DNA of 64,000 nucleotides, taken from NCBI RefSeq assembly GCF_947500065.1, contig NZ_CANMQT010000001.1, forward strand, positions 310,001-374,000, in the 5' to 3' direction. This document shows, piece by piece, positions 52,484 to 61,700 of the stretch. The stretch is from an uncultured Aquimarina sp. (lineage in GTDB: Bacteria > Bacteroidota > Bacteroidia > Flavobacteriales > Flavobacteriaceae). Position 1 is the stretch's first letter, and every line of letters starts with the position of its first letter. The translations under genes and the position numbers were made by a program. The notes beneath the pieces are model-generated. The model saw only the letters and a list, made by a program, of their open reading frames with translations. It was not told the DNA's origin and did not search any database.

Positions 52484-53691
52484 TGGGAGTATCATTATCG
52501 TCATATAATCCAATAAAAAAATCTTTTCTTGCTTTTGAGCATTCGGAGCGTGAAAATGATATTGTGATCCTCGCAATTGAGGTAGCACAAAAAAAAGATG
52601 AGCTAGATGTTGTTGATCATTTTATAGCAAAAAGTTTTAGTGATCTCTCTAACAAAGTAAAAACTACTACAAAAGCTCATTTGATTATTACAGATAATAA
52701 CATACTGAGCAAAGAAGTGAATGCAACCGGCACAGATCAGGAGATTCTAGCCGAAGCATATCCTAACTTGGATTTAGATGACTTTTATTATCAAATTCTA
52801 AAAACTTCTATCAAATCTTTTGTAGCTGTTTGCAGAAAACAATACGTCGACACACTTATTTCAAAATATAAAGAAATAAACATTCTGATTACCAATATCG
52901 ATCTTGGAATTCTTAAAACCGCATCGATAGTATCTTATTTTCAGGATACAGAACTACTAACTTTTAATACTGCATTAACTATAAGTAATGAAGAAGTTTT
53001 TTCCGTAAAACCAAATGTAGATGTTATAAAAAATTATACGATTGATACCATAACAATTCCTAGTACGCATACCCTACCCTTTGCCTGTATTTTGGATGGA
53101 GTTATCAATCAAACCGCTATTTCTGGAAATACCGAAGAAAAAAATGCAGCATTACTGCATACGTTTAAGGAATCTCAGTTCTTCAAAAAGACATTACAAT
53201 ACGGAATTGGTTTTTTGCTCATCTCCTTATTAATTAATTTTTTTGTCTTTAACAGTAAGTACAAAACGTGGCAAGGGTTGCAAGAAGAAGAACAGATATA
53301 CACATCCCAAAAGGAAAATATTGAAAAACAACAATCTATAGTGAGCACCAAAGAAGATATTGTAAACAGTATTATAACCACTGGATTTTCTAAAAGCTCT
53401 TATTATACAGATCAAATTATTCAATCACAACCCACTACAGTTATATTAAAATTATTGAGTTATCAACCAATAACCAAAACCATACGGAACGACAAACCGA
53501 TTAAAGTAAAAGACAACATAGTATTAGTTACTGGGGATTCTTCTGACAAAACAAGTTTTACAACTTGGATACAAAAGATTGAAAGTTTAGATTTTGTAAA
53601 TCAAGTAACCATTATTAATTATGGATTAGGTAAGAAAAAAACCGCAGCCTTCGAAATAGCAATCAACCTAGCTGATGACACAAAAAAATAA
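52483..53691 (+). CDS. Inner-membrane assembly protein (GspL/PilM-PilN-like)
   Basis: A 402-residue protein. Residues 1-225 resemble an actin-like PilM/GspL cytoplasmic domain (FLAFEHSERENDIVILAIEV, NILITNIDLGILKTASIVSY). One membrane helix lies at about 235-252 (GIGFLLISLLINFFVFN). The periplasmic part has a PilN/GspL ferredoxin-like region (VILKLLSYQPITKTI, FTTWIQKIESLDFVNQV). It would link the ATPase to the rest of the machine. It overlaps the secretin stop by 1 nt and the next gene by 17 nt. Assigned mostly by topology and position. Confidence 0.68.
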   Translation: MGVSLSSYNPIKKSFLAFEHSERENDIVILAIEVAQKKDELDVVDHFIAKSFSDLSNKVKTTTKAHLIITDNNILSKEVNATGTDQEILAEAYPNLDLDDFYYQILKTSIKSFVAVCRKQYVDTLISKYKEINILITNIDLGILKTASIVSYFQDTELLTFNTALTISNEEVFSVKPNVDVIKNYTIDTITIPSTHTLPFACILDGVINQTAISGNTEEKNAALLHTFKESQFFKKTLQYGIGFLLISLLINFFVFNSKYKTWQGLQEEEQIYTSQKENIEKQQSIVSTKEDIVNSIITTGFSKSSYYTDQIIQSQPTTVILKLLSYQPITKTIRNDKPIKVKDNIVLVTGDSSDKTSFTTWIQKIESLDFVNQVTIINYGLGKKKTAAFEIAINLADDTKK

Positions 53692-54193
53692 AAACATAGC
53701 ATTAATCATAGGATTAGTATTAGTCCTATTCATAGCATATCAGTATGGTTTTTCTAAAACCTTTGTGCTAAGCAAAGAAGTAAGCAAACTAGAGGATCAG
53801 AAGGAGGCATATCAATCCGCTCCCGCACAATTAGCAGCATTAGCAAATAAAGAAAAACAACTCGATGAAATTCTAAAAAAAAATAATGTAGAAGGGAATT
53901 CGTTACAAAATAATATACTAAAAGTACTTAATACATTATCAAATGATTCAGGGTATACTATCATCGCTTTTGAGGAACCTCATATATACCTAGATGAAGT
54001 ATCTCAAAAAACCACCACTACCTATAATTTCACCTTACAAGGAGATTATAAGTCTTTAATTAATGTGGTATATGCTTTAGAACAAAAGTATAGTTTTGGG
54101 AATGTGATAAATGTCAATTTCGAAAAGAAAAAAAACTTTAGAACTGGAAAAAGCTTTTTACAATGCCAGATCCTGCTTCAAAGGATTAATTAA
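53675..54193 (+). CDS. GspM/PilO-like inner-membrane protein
   Basis: A 172-residue protein with an N-terminal membrane helix (about 8-25, IALIIGLVLVLFIAYQYG), a coiled coil (SKEVSKLEDQKEAYQSAPAQ and on) and a C-terminal ferredoxin-like fold (YNFTLQGDYKSLINVVYALE). This is the topology of GspM/PilO, partner of GspL/PilN. Last gene of the operon. Confidence 0.68.
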   Translation: MTQKNKNIALIIGLVLVLFIAYQYGFSKTFVLSKEVSKLEDQKEAYQSAPAQLAALANKEKQLDEILKKNNVEGNSLQNNILKVLNTLSNDSGYTIIAFEEPHIYLDEVSQKTTTTYNFTLQGDYKSLINVVYALEQKYSFGNVINVNFEKKKNFRTGKSFLQCQILLQRIN

Positions 54194-54282
54194 TTATTTT
54201 TTTTAAATATAATTTATTGAAACTGAATTTAAAAAGTTAAATTCATCCTTTAGTTTTAATGCAATATATGTTTCTGTAAATT

Positions 54283-55224
54283 ATGGATTGGAGAATTAAG
54301 GCTTCCATACAAAAAATACTTTCCTCATCCCGAATTGGTGATAAATTAAACCATATTCCTGCTATACTTCAGAAAAACTATCACGAGAATGTAGTCAAAT
54401 ATCAATTTCATGAATGTATTAGAAAGTTTGACTATACGCAGTTAGATTTAAATCAAAAATGTACTGCATTAGAAATCGGTACGGGATACTCTGTTATTTC
54501 TCCAGTTATTTTATATTTATTAGGTTTCGATAAAATAGTCACTGTTGATATCGATCAAGATATAAAATTCGAATCTTTTCAGAAACAAATTGATTACTTA
54601 AACTCTAAAGAATATATCCAAGAGATTTCCAACAAAGGTGTTTTCTCTCCAGAAACTATAAAAAAGAAGTTGGATGAAATTTTAAAATGTGCAAATTTGG
54701 ATGAACTATTATCCTTTTGTAACATTAAATATATTGCTCCATATACTCCCAAGGATATTAGCGCTGAAGAAAGCACCTTTGATTATATTTATTCTCAAGT
54801 AGTTTTTGAGCACATTCCTCCTGAGTTCCTAGAAATATTATTTGAAAACTTTAAGATTTGGTTAAAAAAGGGATGTTACACAGTGCATACTATAAATTTT
54901 GTTGATCATTTCACTAATCCCGGCTTTTTTCAAGATCAAAACATCTCTGCATATAATTTTTTAAAGTTTTCAGATACATACTGGGGTTTTTGGGCTGGAA
55001 ATTCTATCGCCTACACCAATAGACTATCTCACATATATTATCAAGATTTATTTGAAAGTAATAATCTATATGTTACTAATTTTATTGGAGAAAATTACAA
55101 ACCTTCCAAGCATCTGGAAATTACTGAAATTCATAATGATGTAATCCGAAAATATAAATCACACCCTGATTTAATAGAACTTACTAAATACCAAAGGGGT
55201 ACTTTTGTTGTGAAAAACAATTAA
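54283..55224 (+). CDS. SAM-dependent methyltransferase (class I)
   Basis: A 313-residue protein with CTALEIGTGYSVISPVILYLL (motif I, split over the first helix), KIVTVDID (acidic end of strand 2) and FDYIYSQVVFEHIPPEFLE (post-I/II region), as in small-molecule or sugar methyltransferases. The substrate is unknown. It lies 89 nt after the secretion operon, and co-transcription is uncertain. Confidence 0.8.
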   Translation: MDWRIKASIQKILSSSRIGDKLNHIPAILQKNYHENVVKYQFHECIRKFDYTQLDLNQKCTALEIGTGYSVISPVILYLLGFDKIVTVDIDQDIKFESFQKQIDYLNSKEYIQEISNKGVFSPETIKKKLDEILKCANLDELLSFCNIKYIAPYTPKDISAEESTFDYIYSQVVFEHIPPEFLEILFENFKIWLKKGCYTVHTINFVDHFTNPGFFQDQNISAYNFLKFSDTYWGFWAGNSIAYTNRLSHIYYQDLFESNNLYVTNFIGENYKPSKHLEITEIHNDVIRKYKSHPDLIELTKYQRGTFVVKNN

Positions 55225-55626
55225 TTTACAATTTTCCTAAAAACACTCTTAAGAACAAATATTCCCAAATTACTTAATCACTTAAAAAACAAATTCACCA
55301 CCATTCTTCAATTTTAAAACTCTCTTCAAGTAATATTTCATTAAAAAAAGAAAAAAAAACAGATTTCCCTAGTAACATTTACTCTTCTAGCGACACTTAA
55401 CTATATAAAAAGAAAACATTAGGTTAAAATTAAGGAGAATATTATAAAATTTCAAAGGGGAATACCTACTAAAAGCACTGATTGTTAAGTGATTAATTAA
55501 TTGCGTTTTTAATATCATTAAGAAAGCATTAACAAAAGTAAAATTTCCCTTACGGTTATACCATAAAATTTTATATTTGCGCCTTTTTTCAACCCAAAAT
55601 AGAATAATTACTAAACAACATACACT
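55225..55626. other. Intergenic region with a promoter for the fibre-like gene
   Basis: About 400 AT-rich bases. TATATTTGC at 55572-55580 is a good -7 box, 47 nt before the next ATG. Nothing else recognised. Confidence 0.45.
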
Positions 55627-57081
55627 ATGAAAAAATCAATCCTATTAACAAGTATCGCTTTAATGTTCGTTACTATTTCATTTGCACAAACTGTTGATGC
55701 TTCATATTTAAATCCTACAATAACCTCAGACAGTAATTATGAATACCTAAGATTTGGAAATCCTTCTGATTATAAAGCCGGATTATTGTGGAATAACACT
55801 TCTCAATCTTATGGAAATGGAGATGATTTTTCCATTTTCACCTATAACAATAGAGATTTAACTTTTTATACAGGAACAGGAAATTTTATTGTTTTTCCTT
55901 CTAGTGGAGGTAATGTAGGTATTGGAACGCAAAGCCCTGCTGCAAAATTACATGTTGTTGGAAACGGAATTAGAGCTGATCGATTTTCTCTTTCCGGTAT
56001 ATCAGATCTAACGAACAACAGTCCTTGGTATGGTTTGGGAAGAGGGACTTTCACGGATCTTTCTAATGACGACACAAAAGGTTCAGTCCAATTAGCTGGT
56101 TACTATGGCCTTTTATTAAAGACTTCCGCCGGTAGTTTAGGAATACATCAAAATGGTAACGTAGGGATAGGAACAACAAATCCTACAGAGAAACTGGATG
56201 TTAATGGAGCCATAAAATCAAAATCAGGAATTTTTGAAGCTGCAGACACACAAGCAGCTATAAACTCCACAGATTATAGAGATTGGGGAAAATATAGCTT
56301 GGCTTTAGCAGCGGGTAAAGTATTAGAGACTCAGACTAATGGATATCAAGCAAGAAAATTAGAATTTTTTGATTACCCAGCTACCGATGGAGGATTGCCA
56401 GCAGGAACATCATTTAGTCTAAAAAATGACAACAACAAAGTATTCTTTACAACCTCTTCATTTAACACAGAAACAAGGTTTGAAGTCGCTGACCCTAATG
56501 GAGCAGAAATCATAAAAGCAGGGAATTTTAGTGCCAACAGCAGTAATAATGCTACAAATGAGAGCGTAAATTGGGTACATCTACTTAAAGCAAAATCCAG
56601 ATTAGCAGTTGGAACTTGGGCGATGTACAAACCAGAACACGAATTTACAGTAAGAGGAAGTGGATGGTTTGAACATGAAATTATCACAGATAGTAAAATT
56701 GGTATTGGAGTACAAGCTTCAGATATTCCTGCAAATTACAAATTAGCCGTAGCCGGTAAGATTATTAGTGAAGAAGTAAAAGTTGAGTTACAAAACACTT
56801 GGCCTGATTATGTTTTCGCAAATAATTACAAACTTCCTACGCTACTAGAAGTAGAAAATCATATCAAAGAAAAAGGACATTTACAAAACATCCCTTCTGC
56901 TTCAGAAGTGTCAGAAAATGGTATCCAACTAGGAGAAATGAATGCTAAACTTCTTGAAAAAATCGAAGAGCTTACACTCTATACCATAGCACAAGAAAAA
57001 CAATTACAAGAACAACAAGAAAAAAACAAAAATCTGGAAACAAGATTAGCAAAACTAGAAGCTTTATTAATTAAAAAATAG
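55627..57081 (+). CDS. Secreted fibre-like protein with GIGT repeats and C-terminal coiled coil
   Basis: A 484-residue protein with signal peptide (ending SFAQT). It carries repeats of the form GNVGIGTQSPAAKLHVVG and GNVGIGTTNPTEKLDVNGAI, found in tail-fibre-like and adhesin-like surface proteins of Bacteroidota. The C-terminus starts with a domain like the T4 fibre chaperone region (LLEVENHIKEKGHLQNIPSA) and ends in a coiled coil (AQEKQLQEQQEKNKNLETRL) suited to trimer formation. It probably lies on the cell surface. The exact role is unknown. Confidence 0.8.
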   Translation: MKKSILLTSIALMFVTISFAQTVDASYLNPTITSDSNYEYLRFGNPSDYKAGLLWNNTSQSYGNGDDFSIFTYNNRDLTFYTGTGNFIVFPSSGGNVGIGTQSPAAKLHVVGNGIRADRFSLSGISDLTNNSPWYGLGRGTFTDLSNDDTKGSVQLAGYYGLLLKTSAGSLGIHQNGNVGIGTTNPTEKLDVNGAIKSKSGIFEAADTQAAINSTDYRDWGKYSLALAAGKVLETQTNGYQARKLEFFDYPATDGGLPAGTSFSLKNDNNKVFFTTSSFNTETRFEVADPNGAEIIKAGNFSANSSNNATNESVNWVHLLKAKSRLAVGTWAMYKPEHEFTVRGSGWFEHEIITDSKIGIGVQASDIPANYKLAVAGKIISEEVKVELQNTWPDYVFANNYKLPTLLEVENHIKEKGHLQNIPSASEVSENGIQLGEMNAKLLEKIEELTLYTIAQEKQLQEQQEKNKNLETRLAKLEALLIKK

Positions 57082-57194
57082 AAAGTCTGAAGACGGAAGT
57101 CAGAGGTTGGAAGATGGAAACTAACTTCTCACTTCGATCACCCGACATCAAACCTCGGACTTACAACAAATACAAAACCCAAAATAAGAACTGT

Positions 57195-57213
57195 CACTGA
57201 GCCTGTCGAAGTG
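57195..57213. repeat. Intergenic palindromic repeat (CACTGAGCCTGTCGAAGTG)
   Basis: Imperfect palindrome CACT..TGTCGAAGTG. Related copies lie at 58562-58600 and 58636-58667. Such units are dispersed in many genomes. Confidence 0.6.
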
Positions 57214-57232
57214 CCTAATTAAATACAAAAAC

Positions 57233-57766
57233 ATGAACAAAATAGCATTACCAATAGCCATCATAGCACTAATAGCATCAGTAGGCTCTTTCTTTTACCT
57301 ACAATCTTCATCCGATCTTGTGTATGTAGATGTAAACAAACTTTTGGATGGGTACAAAAGAACAAAAATTGTAAAAGCTGAATTTGACGAAAAAGCGAAA
57401 ACAATGAAATCCAATGTAGATAGCTTGCTCGCAGATTGGCAAAAAGAATTAAAAACCTACGAAAAAGAACGTAGCACTCTTAGCACAAAAGAACTAGAGT
57501 TAAAACAACAATTACTTGGTAACAAACAACAACAAATCAACAATTATCAGCAAGCTGTACAAAAACAATTACAAGAAGAAGATAAAAAAGTTACACAAAC
57601 TGTGATTAATGATATCAATGACTTTGTAAAAGAATATGGTAAAAAGAACGGACACAAAGTGATTTTTGGGGCAACCGGTAGCGGAACCATTATGTACGGA
57701 GAAGAATCCGCTGACTTAACGGATAAAGTACTGGAAAAATTAAACGCTGAGTTCGAAGGAAAGTAA
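57233..57766 (+). CDS. OmpH/Skp-like periplasmic chaperone
   Basis: A 177-residue protein with an N-terminal membrane segment (residues 4-24). YVDVNKLLDGYKRTKIVKAE is followed by a long coiled coil (about 45-130) and the conserved end HKVIFGATGSGTIMYGEESA...LTDKVLEKLN. This is the OmpH/Skp family of prefoldin-like chaperones for outer-membrane proteins. Here it is likely anchored to the inner membrane because the signal lacks a clear cleavage site. Confidence 0.85.
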   Translation: MNKIALPIAIIALIASVGSFFYLQSSSDLVYVDVNKLLDGYKRTKIVKAEFDEKAKTMKSNVDSLLADWQKELKTYEKERSTLSTKELELKQQLLGNKQQQINNYQQAVQKQLQEEDKKVTQTVINDINDFVKEYGKKNGHKVIFGATGSGTIMYGEESADLTDKVLEKLNAEFEGK

Positions 57767-57774
57767 TAATAGTC

Positions 57775-57804
57775 TGTCATTCTGGTGTAGGCCGGAATCC
57801 AGTG
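57775..57804. repeat. Intergenic repeat with short inverted ends
   Basis: TGTCATTCTGG...GGCCGGAATCCAG resembles the widely dispersed 'TCATTCC..GGAATC' intergenic units. It can form a short stem. Confidence 0.4.
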
Positions 57805-57902
57805 TGTATTGAGAACTAGCAAAGCCTAAAGAGAAAAAATTGAAACATAAAAATCAAAATACAACAGGTATAAGCTCCTTCTCCTTCTGGGAGAGGGTTG
57901 GG

Positions 57903-58502
57903 GTGAGGGCATGTATACTCCTAAGCATATTCCTCCTTTCCTCCTGCTCCAACAAAACTTTTGAGAGCAAAGAAGAACTATGGAACTATGTTAAAAATCC
58001 AGAAAACGAATATCTGCATACCAAAACAGTAAATGGAGTAGATTTTTCGATTGTCTATAAACCAACGGACTTATTAGTAGAACAAGAACTAAGTGATCCA
58101 ATCACAGCTAATAAAGTAGATAGTCTAAGAAAGAAATATGACCAATACTTGTATTTCAATTTGTCAATGTCCAAAAACAACCAAGAATTATTGAGCAATG
58201 TAGCTGGCAACAAACAGCAATTTGGTGCTATGGTCAATCAATTAGCCTTTGGGATGGAACAAAAAGTACATCTGTATACGCCACAAAAAGATACCGTTGC
58301 TTTAGCAGACTACATTTATCCTAGAATGTATGGTATGAGTGGAGCTACTACCATATTATTAGTATATCCAAAAGAAAGCATAGTAACAAATGCTGAGCAC
58401 ATGACACTTAGTATTGAAGACCTTGGTTTTTATACGGGAGAAGTAAAGTTTAAAATCCCAACAAAAATATTTAACAGTGAATTACAACTAAAGTTTAGAT
58501 AA
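57903..58502 (+). CDS. Putative lipoprotein whose start lies inside an intergenic repeat
   Basis: The frame opens upstream with TTG at 57840, but bases about 57874-57909 belong to a dispersed repeat (CTCCTTCTCC...GGTTGGGGTGAGGG). With the GTG at 57903 the protein begins MRACILLSIFLLSSCSNKTF, a clean lipoprotein signal with lipobox LSSC. I therefore prefer 57903 (199 residues). The mature part is soluble (YVKNPENEYLHTKTVNGVDF, DYIYPRMYGMSGATTILLVY). Family unknown. The repeat seems to have replaced the original start region. Confidence 0.65.
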   Translation: MRACILLSIFLLSSCSNKTFESKEELWNYVKNPENEYLHTKTVNGVDFSIVYKPTDLLVEQELSDPITANKVDSLRKKYDQYLYFNLSMSKNNQELLSNVAGNKQQFGAMVNQLAFGMEQKVHLYTPQKDTVALADYIYPRMYGMSGATTILLVYPKESIVTNAEHMTLSIEDLGFYTGEVKFKIPTKIFNSELQLKFR

Positions 58503-58536
58503 TCTCTTCCCCTCTTGAGAGGGGTTAGGGGTGTGT
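58503..58536. repeat. Intergenic hairpin repeat (CCCCTCTTGAGAGGGG)
   Basis: Perfect hairpin CCCCTCT/AGAGGGG followed by TTAGGGGTGTGTT. A related unit lies at about 57874-57909. It may also act as a terminator. Confidence 0.55.
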
Positions 58537-58561
58537 TACAAAACACCTGTCACACAAAGCT

Positions 58562-58667
58562 GTCACACTGAGCTTGTCGAAGTGTTGTCGAAGTACTGAC
58601 ATCTAACTTAAAGAACAAAAATAAAACCTCGGACATCTGTCATCCTGAGCTTGTCGAAGGACGACAG
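58562..58667. repeat. Two further copies of the palindromic TGTCGAAGTG-type repeat
   Basis: CACACTGAGCTTGTCGAAGTG with a partial duplicate TTGTCGAAGTA, then GTCATCCTGAGCTTGTCGAAGGA at 58639. Same family as 57195-57213. Confidence 0.6.
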
Positions 58668-58705
58668 CGGACATCCGATTTAAACAACATCAAATTACAA
58701 ACCTG

Positions 58706-61700
58706 ATGAAAAAAAATAAAATAAAACCATCACATCGCATCATTGCAGTGTTTTTTACCATTACTTTTTTACAAACATTGATTCCTTATAATCAGCTTTG
58801 GGCAAATAACAATGGACCAAACGCTCCAGAAGCAGCAGCTTTTGAACCTGTAGATGCTACCGATATGGTAAATTTATTAACAGGAGACATGTCGTACGTT
58901 TTACCATTAATGAATATCCCATCTCCAGAAGGAGGCTATCCATTAGCATTATCTTATCACGCTGGTATTGCCATGGATCTAGATGCATCATGGGTTGGAC
59001 TAGGATGGTCTTTGAATCCAGGTGTAATTAACAGAAATGTAAATGGATTTCCCGATGATTGGGGTTCATCAAAAGTTAGTCATTTTTTTTATGATAACGG
59101 CGCCGTAGAAGAATACTATGATGTTGGAATTGGTGCCAATATATATGGTGTAAATGTTGGAGTCGGTGCATATTGGGGTTCCAACAAAACTTTTGGAGGT
59201 AGTGTTACATTAGGGTATGGTCCAGTATCTGGAACTATTGAAGCAGGAACAAGAGGTGTTGGCATTGGTGCGCAATATGGACTATTATCTGCTGGAGTCT
59301 CCACTAATGGTGTTAATGTTGGACTTGGACTCAACACTTCAAATGGAGGAGGAAGTATTAACTATAATTATAACTATAAATCTGGGATATCTAGTTCAGG
59401 GAGTATTAATGGAAACTTTTCTGGTCTAGGGATAAGTTTTAACTCTAGCGGAAGTATGTCTTCTGGGATTAATAGTTTTGGAGGAGGAATATCCAATTCT
59501 ACTTCGAACGTTAGTAGTGGAGATTATGGTATAACTACCACATCTAAAGGACTAAATTTTGATTTATATTTATTTAGGGTTAATGTTAATAAAACTAGAA
59601 TTAAATATTCTTTATTTAAAGAGGTTAACGACCAAGTGTCCGGTATTTTATATCCTTACGCCAATAGAGATGGATTGTCTGAACCGTCAAATAATATAGT
59701 ATCTGGAACTCCAATGGATGTAAATGAAATTATTGGATTCGATGAAAACGGGTCTTTAATATCATTAATCAATAAAACTGACCAAATAGGTTTAGATCAT
59801 TTGTTATACCCCTCATATGATAACTATTCTGTTAATGCCCAAGGAATATCCGGTTCTATTTCTCCTATGTTTTTGAAAGAAATAAATTTATATGCCAACA
59901 AAAAAGAAGGATCAAATGAAAGGATGTTTTATCATTTAGGAAATAATAATGATCCAACTTTAAAATTAAATAATAATTTATTTTTCTATTTTAAAAATAC
60001 ACAAAGTTCATTTTTCAGAACTGACCGAAATAATATACAGTTAACATCAGATAGTGGTGCTTTTGAAAAAATGAAAAACGCATACACAACGGATTCTCAA
60101 ATATATAATTCGAACAATAATACCAGCGGTAATACTATTTCTAATAATTATCGTAAAAGAACAGGAAACTTTATAGAGACTTTTACAAATGAAAATATAA
60201 AACAAGGTCAGGTTGATAACAATTTTATTGAAGCTAGTGGTATAAATAGATTAAATGACACAACAGGAGCATTTCCTGCAGATGGAATAGGTGCATTTAG
60301 AGTAACTGCTCTGGATGGAAAAACATATCACTACTCGCTACCTGTTTACAATCATGAACTTTATTATAAAAATTTCAAAAATAAATTAGATGAAAATGAA
60401 AATTTTTATGAAAACTCAAAACGATCTCCTTTTGCTACTCATTGGTTATTAACGGCAATAACTGGACCTGACTATTTTGACAAAAACAATAACAACAAAG
60501 TAGACAAAGAAGATTATGGATATTGGGTAGAATTTGATTATGGAAAATGGACTGATGGTTATATTTGGAATAGTGCTCAGCAAGAATATGATATTGTTAA
60601 AGGTGACTACGATTATGAAGACACTTACGAATATTATAGAGGGAGAAAACAAATTTATTATCTAGATGCTATAAAAACAAGAACGCATACAGCTTATTTT
60701 ATTAAAAGCTTAAGAGGTGACGCAAAAGGTGAGGACTATACTTTTTATAAAAATAAAATCACGCCAACAAACAGCAATGTTCTTTCCAATTCTAAAAAAT
60801 TTAAATCAAATAAAAAGAGAGATTACTTTCTACCGGGTGATTACAATACCCCTACTTTTGTTCAGGATGGAGATTTTGGTTATTACATTTGCACCTACAA
60901 GGGTTATGATGGTATTATTAGATATGCAGATTATCCTAGGCATTTTTCTTTAAAGCTAGACAAAATTGTATTAGTTAATAATGATAGTGGTATCGAAATT
61001 GACAAATCATATGGAGCTCCTTTATCTAATGTCCAAGAAGCCTCATATTACAATAACAGATCATTTGAAGTTACCGATAGTTTTTCTGCATTTGTACCAT
61101 GTGGAGTTTCAGGAGGTTCTTGGAGTCGAATTGGATCAGGCAACTATTATCAATCAAACAACTTTAATCTAAAGAAGGTTAAAATACACAACAGTCATTT
61201 AATCATAGACAGTAATGATATAATTGGGTTAAACCTAGAAAAACAAGCTATAAAAACAGTCTCTTTTAATTACGACAGTTCATATCCATTAACTCCAAAT
61301 TCTCCAAATTCTGATGCTCCTACTAAAGGTAAACTAACATTAAACAAAATCAATTTTGGGGGACACGAGGGCAAAATAATATCTCCATCTTACTCCTTTT
61401 CTTACAGTAAACCATCTATTCAATTTGATAAAGACAAAGAGGACGCATGGGGTTTTCATGAAGATCATCCAGATGCGTGGAGTCTAAACAAAATTAAAAC
61501 ACCAACAGGAGGAGAAATTAGTATTGAATATGAATCCGACGATTATTACAAAGAAGCCATAAAATCAAATAGAGTTTTCAACAAAGGACTAAGTTACCTT
61601 ATCACTTCAAATCAAAACTTTACTGATTTATATTTTGATATTACTAAAAATGATCATCCAGATGCAAATGACCTTGAGGACTTTCAAGATTTTAATGACT

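Noticed and set aside
57840-57902. TTG start for the lipoprotein gene
   Set aside because: This part is repeat DNA and would place an unusual polar stretch before a perfect lipoprotein signal. GTG at 57903 is simpler.
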